DNA of 8,180 nucleotides, from contig JAQGOT010000324.1 in the NCBI GenBank assembly GCA_028293465.1, positions 1 through 8,180 on the forward strand, read 5' to 3'. The first letter of the stretch is position 1. Each line of letters opens with the position of its first letter. This DNA comes from Pedosphaera sp. (GTDB taxonomy: Bacteria; Verrucomicrobiota; Verrucomicrobiia; Limisphaerales; Pedosphaeraceae). The translations under genes were made by a program, and so were the position numbers. Positions 5,701-8,180 of the stretch are shown here, in pieces. The notes below the pieces were generated by a model, which did no database searches, had not been told where the DNA came from, and saw only the letters and a program-made list of their open reading frames with translations.

Positions 5701-8180
5701 ACCTATCGGGCCAACAACGGAACCACCAGCTCGGGCCTGGCAACCGCAACCATCACGGTCTTACCAACGAATGCGCCGCCCGTGGCGAACGATGACAGCT
5801 TTTTCGCGGCCATGGGCACAACGACGACCGTGACGGGGCCGGGGGTGCTCGGGAACGATACGGATGCCGATGGGAATGTTCTCTCGGCTGCTCTGGTGAC
5901 CGGTCCCGATCATGGAATTTTCAATTTGAATTCCAACGGCGGGTTCACCTACACCCCGACAAACAACTTTTCCGGGACCGACATCTTCACCTACCGCGCG
6001 AACGATGGGGTGACCAATTCAGGCACGGCGACGGTTACCATCACGGTGGGGCCGTCCAATCATGTGCCCGTCGCCAGTGACGATAGCTATAATTTCATTG
6101 CGGGCACGACGCTGACCTCGGGGGCTCCGGGTGTATTGGGGAACGATACCGATGCTGATGGGGATGTTCTGACCGCCGGGTTGGTCAGCGGACCCGAGCA
6201 TGGTTTGTTGACGTTGAACGCCAATGGCGGGTTCAGCTACACGCCCACCGACGGTTTTGCCGGGACCGACACCTTTTCTTACCGGGCGAACGATGGACAA
6301 ACCAATTCAGCAGTTGCGACCGTGACCCTCATCGACCCGGTCTCGGAGTTGTTGTTCTCCGACGATTTCACGCGCGGCACCGATCCCGCACCGGTGGCTC
6401 CCTGGGTGGTGCGGGTCGGCAATTGGAGCGTGAGCGGGGGATCCTTGCTCGGCGGCACCAACACCCAGTCAACCTACGCGAACATTTATCTTACTAACAA
6501 GTGGACAAACTATTCAGTCCAGGCCCGGATGCGCTTTCCGGCTACGAATGTGTTTGGAGGCGCTTTGGCCGGTCGTTTGGATCCGGTCACGGGAGGGCAT
6601 TACGCCGCTTGGATTTACCCCGAAGGCTCACCGGGCGCTTCAAACATCCTGAGGCTGGTCAAATTCCAGAATTGGACAAGCTGGGGGTACTTCGGGACGA
6701 CTTTCGTGCCGATCCAGCAAGTGAATCTGCCCGGGGTAGGCACCAATTGGCACACCGTCAAACTGGCCTTCTTTACCAATCAAATTGCGGTTTATTACGA
6801 CGGGAACCAGGTGATTAGCGCGCCCGATATCGAAGCACCCCCTTATCTCAGCGGGGGCGTGAACCTCGATATGTGGACCGACGTCGTCCAGTATGTCATG
6901 TCCGTGGACGATGTGGTTGTCAGTCCGTTGGTGCTCGATGACAGCTACAGCTTGGATGCGAATACCAACTTGAACGTGGCCGCGCCGGGGGTTTTGGGTA
7001 ACGACACCGAAGTTTATGGCACAAATCTGACAGCGGTTCTAACGGTCGGACCGGCGAACGGCGTTTTAAGCCTCAACCCCAATGGCGGGTTTACCTACAC
7101 TCCAGCCAGCAATTATTTCGGCTTGGACAGCTTCTCTTACCAAGTCATCGACGGCCAGACCAACCTGGGCGCGGCCACTGTGACCATCACCGTAAACGGA
7201 AGCCACAACGGGCCTAGCCTGGTCGTCCAGCCTCCCCGGACCATCGGTGAGTTGACGACTCTGATCGTGACGAATACCGCCATTGACTCTGACATTCCGA
7301 CCACGGTGCTGACCTATTCCTTGATCGCCCCCCCGGCCGGAGCCGGCATTGACACTAACGGCATCATCACTTGGACGCCGACCGAGGCGCAGGGCCCCAC
7401 CACGAACCTGATCACCACGGTGGTGACGGACAACGGACTGCCGCCCTTCAGCGCAACCAACAGCTTCACGGTTATCGTCAATGAGTTGAACAGCGCGCCC
7501 GAGCTGCCCGCGCAGACCAACCGGACGATTACGGAGCTGACCATCCTCACCGTCACCAACACGGCCAGCGATTCGGATATCCCTCTGAATGTATTGACCT
7601 ACCAGTTGGTGGCGCCGCCTGCCGGCCTGACCATCACCACCAATGGTGTGCTCACCTGGACGCCCAGCGAGGCGCAGGGCCCCAGCACGAATTTGATCAC
7701 GACCATCGTGACCGACAACGGGGTTCCGCCCTTAAGCGCGACCAACAGTTTCACGGTGATCGTCAACGACGTGAACAGCGCGCCCGTGCTGTCGGTGCAG
7801 ACCGACCGGACGATTGCGGAATTGACCACCCTCACAATCACCAACACGGCCAGCGACTCTGATATCCCTCTGAATGTATTAACATATCAGTTGGTGGCAC
7901 CGCCCGCCGGCCTGACCATCACCACCAATGGAGTGCTCACCTGGACGCCCAGCGAGGCGCAGGGCCCCAGCACGAATTTGATCACGACCATCGTGACCGA
8001 CAACGGGGTTCCGCCCTTAAGCGCGACCAACAGTTTCACGGTGATTGTCAACGAGGTGAACAGCACGCCGGTGCTGCCCGCGCAGACCAACCGGACGATC
8101 AACGAGGTGACCTTGCTCACGGTCACCAACACCGCCACTGACTCAGACCTGCCGGCTAACCTGTTGACCTATCAGTTGGT
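2584..8180 (+). CDS. Giant secreted multidomain protein with deacetylase-like head and Ig/LamG repeat stalk (3' partial)
   Basis: An open frame of 1865 codons with no stop runs off the right edge. ATG at 2584 is chosen because a signal peptide begins there: arginines near residues 13-20, a hydrophobic core GLLLAVLSVFCLAP, and an A-L-G cleavage-like site near residue 40. Only a weak purine-rich GGCGGTGG precedes it. Residues about 44-300 resemble a class I glutamine-amidotransferase-like fold (VAAGGFLLVGSSSF around 145-158). Residues about 318-585 resemble a NodB/CE4-superfamily deacetylase, with VRHDLEDY (H326, D327, E329, D330), IGPHNGG (H392), WHWGPDE (H413) and NLYSHS (H554). A beta domain fills about 586-684. 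The stalk follows: Big_9-like 688-774, LamG-like 777-966, Big_9-like 970-1063, 1064-1159 and 1160-1250, LamG-like 1254-1449, Big_9-like 1451-1540, then He_PIG-like repeats from 1542 on. The protein is probably cell-surface or extracellular and may bind or modify polysaccharide, fitting the glycosyltransferases upstream. Enzymatic activity is inferred only. The C-terminal anchor or sorting signal lies outside the window. Confidence 0.85.
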   Translation, partial: MRIFCKHFAHNVRRAPSSGRGLLLAVLSVFCLAPQMRALGTQPMVAIHDSELTRALESTVAAFPTPSGGGTTGFEWWPTNWHYFVMPESVNEALQSDGTASTVVSDDDVSAGLLLTDGVPTYPIVVSLASEAIRDDEIPEFTNYVAAGGFLLVGSSSFTRNTDGTSRGDFAFADELGVHMVSPGLTNWAANTTFTKQIDHRMISHIPSGVLTWAMPSAAEEVSWGVSPAHPYSPPHAIWQVQSTNAIVLAQGDNFPYLTIKAYGKGYFIYYAGMQPLVGHGGWAPGMYAYVTFRKAIEWAFESAKLPVAKLSPWPYQYDAAFMVRHDLEDYADEINGIETSAQFENSVGARGDYFFCTGTLRSDMASAYNTNSVVLSLRRAASNYNATIGPHNGGLRNPNNPPLTNVDFDYWHWGPDEALDANPPGYASGQAYALASVSSSFGDIESWLPGYSTNGLRAWVSPYFNATREGSLEMEAELGVKVTGDEKLTPFPHWTLSTLTSGKRFPFVTLPVSDWFIGSQVSQTTETGHTSASIHSLVDFYYQMGALINLYSHSLSSGQGAANLLVADYITYSLNASVHPRIWSANSKSLYGWWLQRSNAQVTAASSNDGNRWETILSVAGATDPDTAVEFVLPSLGSVSALEVLTNGIAATASGYRTNGQTLKVKVGVSVTNVVVSYLLIPKAQPDYYSVNTGTTLTVPAPGVLNNDTSDSGSTGLTATLVSGPTGGTFNLNPDGGFSYTPPTNFTGTTSFSYQADDGQTNSIATPVILSVMGPNILFADDFARPAGADPLVPWQVANGSSVISNGVLQSTSLLTNYGNAFVTNNWTNYSVQGRFQFPAGAFGGGLSGRLDPITGAHYAAWIYPEGSQGGSSVLKLVKYRTWTTWSGNTMQTVALPSVGTNPHTLKVVYLGNQIVVSYDGVQYINATDTNFDNRPAYLSGGISADMWTSPSPYTMLVDDIMVAPASAVPIANDDNYSLNAGSALSVPGPGVLVNDIGGIGGLSAVLVDPTANGILSLASSGGFSYTLTNGFVGTDSFTYRANNGTTSSGLATATITVLPTNAPPVANDDSFFAAMGTTTTVTGPGVLGNDTDADGNVLSAALVTGPDHGIFNLNSNGGFTYTPTNNFSGTDIFTYRANDGVTNSGTATVTITVGPSNHVPVASDDSYNFIAGTTLTSGAPGVLGNDTDADGDVLTAGLVSGPEHGLLTLNANGGFSYTPTDGFAGTDTFSYRANDGQTNSAVATVTLIDPVSELLFSDDFTRGTDPAPVAPWVVRVGNWSVSGGSLLGGTNTQSTYANIYLTNKWTNYSVQARMRFPATNVFGGALAGRLDPVTGGHYAAWIYPEGSPGASNILRLVKFQNWTSWGYFGTTFVPIQQVNLPGVGTNWHTVKLAFFTNQIAVYYDGNQVISAPDIEAPPYLSGGVNLDMWTDVVQYVMSVDDVVVSPLVLDDSYSLDANTNLNVAAPGVLGNDTEVYGTNLTAVLTVGPANGVLSLNPNGGFTYTPASNYFGLDSFSYQVIDGQTNLGAATVTITVNGSHNGPSLVVQPPRTIGELTTLIVTNTAIDSDIPTTVLTYSLIAPPAGAGIDTNGIITWTPTEAQGPTTNLITTVVTDNGLPPFSATNSFTVIVNELNSAPELPAQTNRTITELTILTVTNTASDSDIPLNVLTYQLVAPPAGLTITTNGVLTWTPSEAQGPSTNLITTIVTDNGVPPLSATNSFTVIVNDVNSAPVLSVQTDRTIAELTTLTITNTASDSDIPLNVLTYQLVAPPAGLTITTNGVLTWTPSEAQGPSTNLITTIVTDNGVPPLSATNSFTVIVNEVNSTPVLPAQTNRTINEVTLLTVTNTATDSDLPANLLTYQL
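3535..4338 (+). other. Divergent polysaccharide-deacetylase-like domain
   Basis: A region inside the giant gene, about residues 318-585. VRHDLEDY (325-331) resembles the RHDVD opening of WbmS-like members of the NodB/CE4 superfamily rather than the canonical TFDDG. E329 sits where a second metal-binding Asp would be expected, with D330 next to it. IGPHNGG (H392) is a plausible metal-binding histidine motif, WHWGPDE (H413) a second histidine site, and NLYSHS (H554) fits the late histidine motif. A glutamine-amidotransferase-like region before it and a beta domain after it recall the multidomain layout of exopolysaccharide deacetylases such as PelA. The assignment rests on motifs only. A catalytically dead, carbohydrate-binding derivative is possible. 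Confidence 0.45.
4645..4905 (+). repeat. Big_9/cadherin-like repeat 1
   Basis: Residues 688-774 follow the pattern D-x-Y-S-V, PGVLNNDT, LVSGP, GGFSYTP, FSYQADDGQTNS. This is the bacterial Ig/cadherin-like module seen in extracellular adhesins. The acidic DADG calcium motif is replaced by SDSGS. Confidence 0.7.
4912..5481 (+). repeat. LamG/concanavalin-like domain 1
   Basis: Residues 777-966 start with ADDFARP and PWQV, continue through NYSVQGRFQFP and HYAAWIYPEGS (H859), and end with LVDDIMVAP. This pattern matches concanavalin A-like beta-sandwich modules of secreted proteins (LamG or DUF1080-like). It is a paralogue of the module at 6343-6930. A glycan-binding role is plausible but not shown. 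Confidence 0.6.
5491..6333 (+). repeat. Three consecutive Big_9/cadherin-like repeats (2-4)
   Basis: These cover residues 970-1063, 1064-1159 and 1160-1250, each about 91-96 residues with PGVL-x-ND near the start and GGFSYT or GGFTYT in the middle, closing with an F-x-YRAN motif. Repeats 3 and 4 keep the calcium-type NDTDADG run (D1092, D1094, D1096 and D1188, D1190, D1192). Repeat 2 has lost it (VNDIGGIGG). They probably form a rod that becomes stiff when calcium is bound. Confidence 0.75.
6343..6930 (+). repeat. LamG/concanavalin-like domain 2
   Basis: Residues 1254-1449 are a second copy of the module at 4912-5481. They share SDDF/ADDF, NYSVQ, GRLDP-x-TG, HYAAWIYPEGS (H1339), LVK and the closing VDD motif. 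The copy is somewhat longer, with an insertion around WGYFGTTFVPIQQ. The copies differ at many residues, so the duplication is old. Confidence 0.6.
6934..7203 (+). repeat. Big_9/cadherin-like repeat 5
   Basis: Residues 1451-1540 show LDDSYSLD, PGVLGNDT, GGFTYTP and FSYQVIDGQTN. The calcium-type DADG is degraded to EVYG. This repeat ends the Big_9/LamG section and joins the He_PIG-like tandem array. Confidence 0.7.
7207..8180 (+). repeat. Tandem He_PIG-like Ig repeats (at least 4, last one cut off)
   Basis: Units begin at 7207, 7489, 7774 and 8059, with lengths of 282, 285 and 285 nt and the last cut by the window edge. Each follows RTI-x-E, LTYQLVAPPAG, TNG-x-x-TWTP, EAQGP-x-TNLITT, VTDNG and SFTVIVN, a putative-Ig pattern common in very large secreted proteins. 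Units 2 and 3 are almost identical in DNA, including 113 consecutive identical bases (7648-7760 and 7933-8045). Unit 1 is clearly more divergent. The array probably continues beyond the window. Confidence 0.85.

Noticed and set aside
7314..8138. Three similar minus-strand open frames of about 82 codons
   Set aside because: They resemble each other only because they are antisense to the tandem Ig repeats. They are not a separate gene family.
7207..8180. Regular repeats as a possible CRISPR array
   Set aside because: The unit is 282-285 nt, the frame is kept throughout, and there is no short repeat and unique spacer pattern.

Overview
The window reads as part of an exopolysaccharide or cell-surface locus from a Gram-negative bacterium. 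Its style points to the Verrucomicrobiota, for example Pedosphaera- or Limisphaerales-like lineages. The pointers are the moderately GC-rich coding sequence, the weak Shine-Dalgarno signals, and above all a giant secreted protein with Thr/Asn/Ser-rich bacterial Ig-like repeats ('TNGVLTWTPSEAQGP', 'GVLGNDTDADG'). The lineage is inferred from general knowledge; no search was run.

Region 1 (3-2240) holds two glycosyltransferase genes on the + strand, 15 nt apart, presumably co-transcribed. The first is a GT4-type (GT-B fold) enzyme. The second is a GT2-type (GT-A fold) enzyme of the rhamnosyltransferase-like group. Both look intact and cytoplasmic, as expected for stepwise assembly of a lipid-linked surface glycan.

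Region 2 (2241-2583) is a 343-nt non-coding gap, AT-rich in its second half. It holds three copies of a 6-bp half-site (TCCGTA/TACGGA/TCCGTA) that can form two mutually exclusive hairpins, a near-perfect Shine-Dalgarno sequence with no ATG/GTG/TTG start at a usable distance, an 8-bp inverted repeat around an inner 5-bp stem, and a perfect TATAAT hexamer 39 nt upstream of the next gene.

Region 3 (2584-8180, running off the right edge) is one uninterrupted reading frame of at least 1865 codons. It encodes a signal peptide, a glutamine-amidotransferase-like alpha/beta region, a divergent polysaccharide-deacetylase (NodB/CE4-superfamily)-like domain, a small beta domain, and then a long stalk. 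The stalk runs Big_9-like, LamG-like, three Big_9-like, LamG-like, Big_9-like, and at least four putative-Ig (He_PIG-like) repeats. The last repeats are nearly identical at the DNA level.

The simplest joint reading is that the glycosyltransferases build a surface polysaccharide, and that the giant protein is exported and carries a carbohydrate-modifying or carbohydrate-binding head on a repeat stalk. The physical link is only adjacency. The glycosyltransferases and the giant gene are separated by the regulatory-looking gap and may be separate transcripts. No RNA genes, insertion sequences, CRISPR arrays or integrases were seen.
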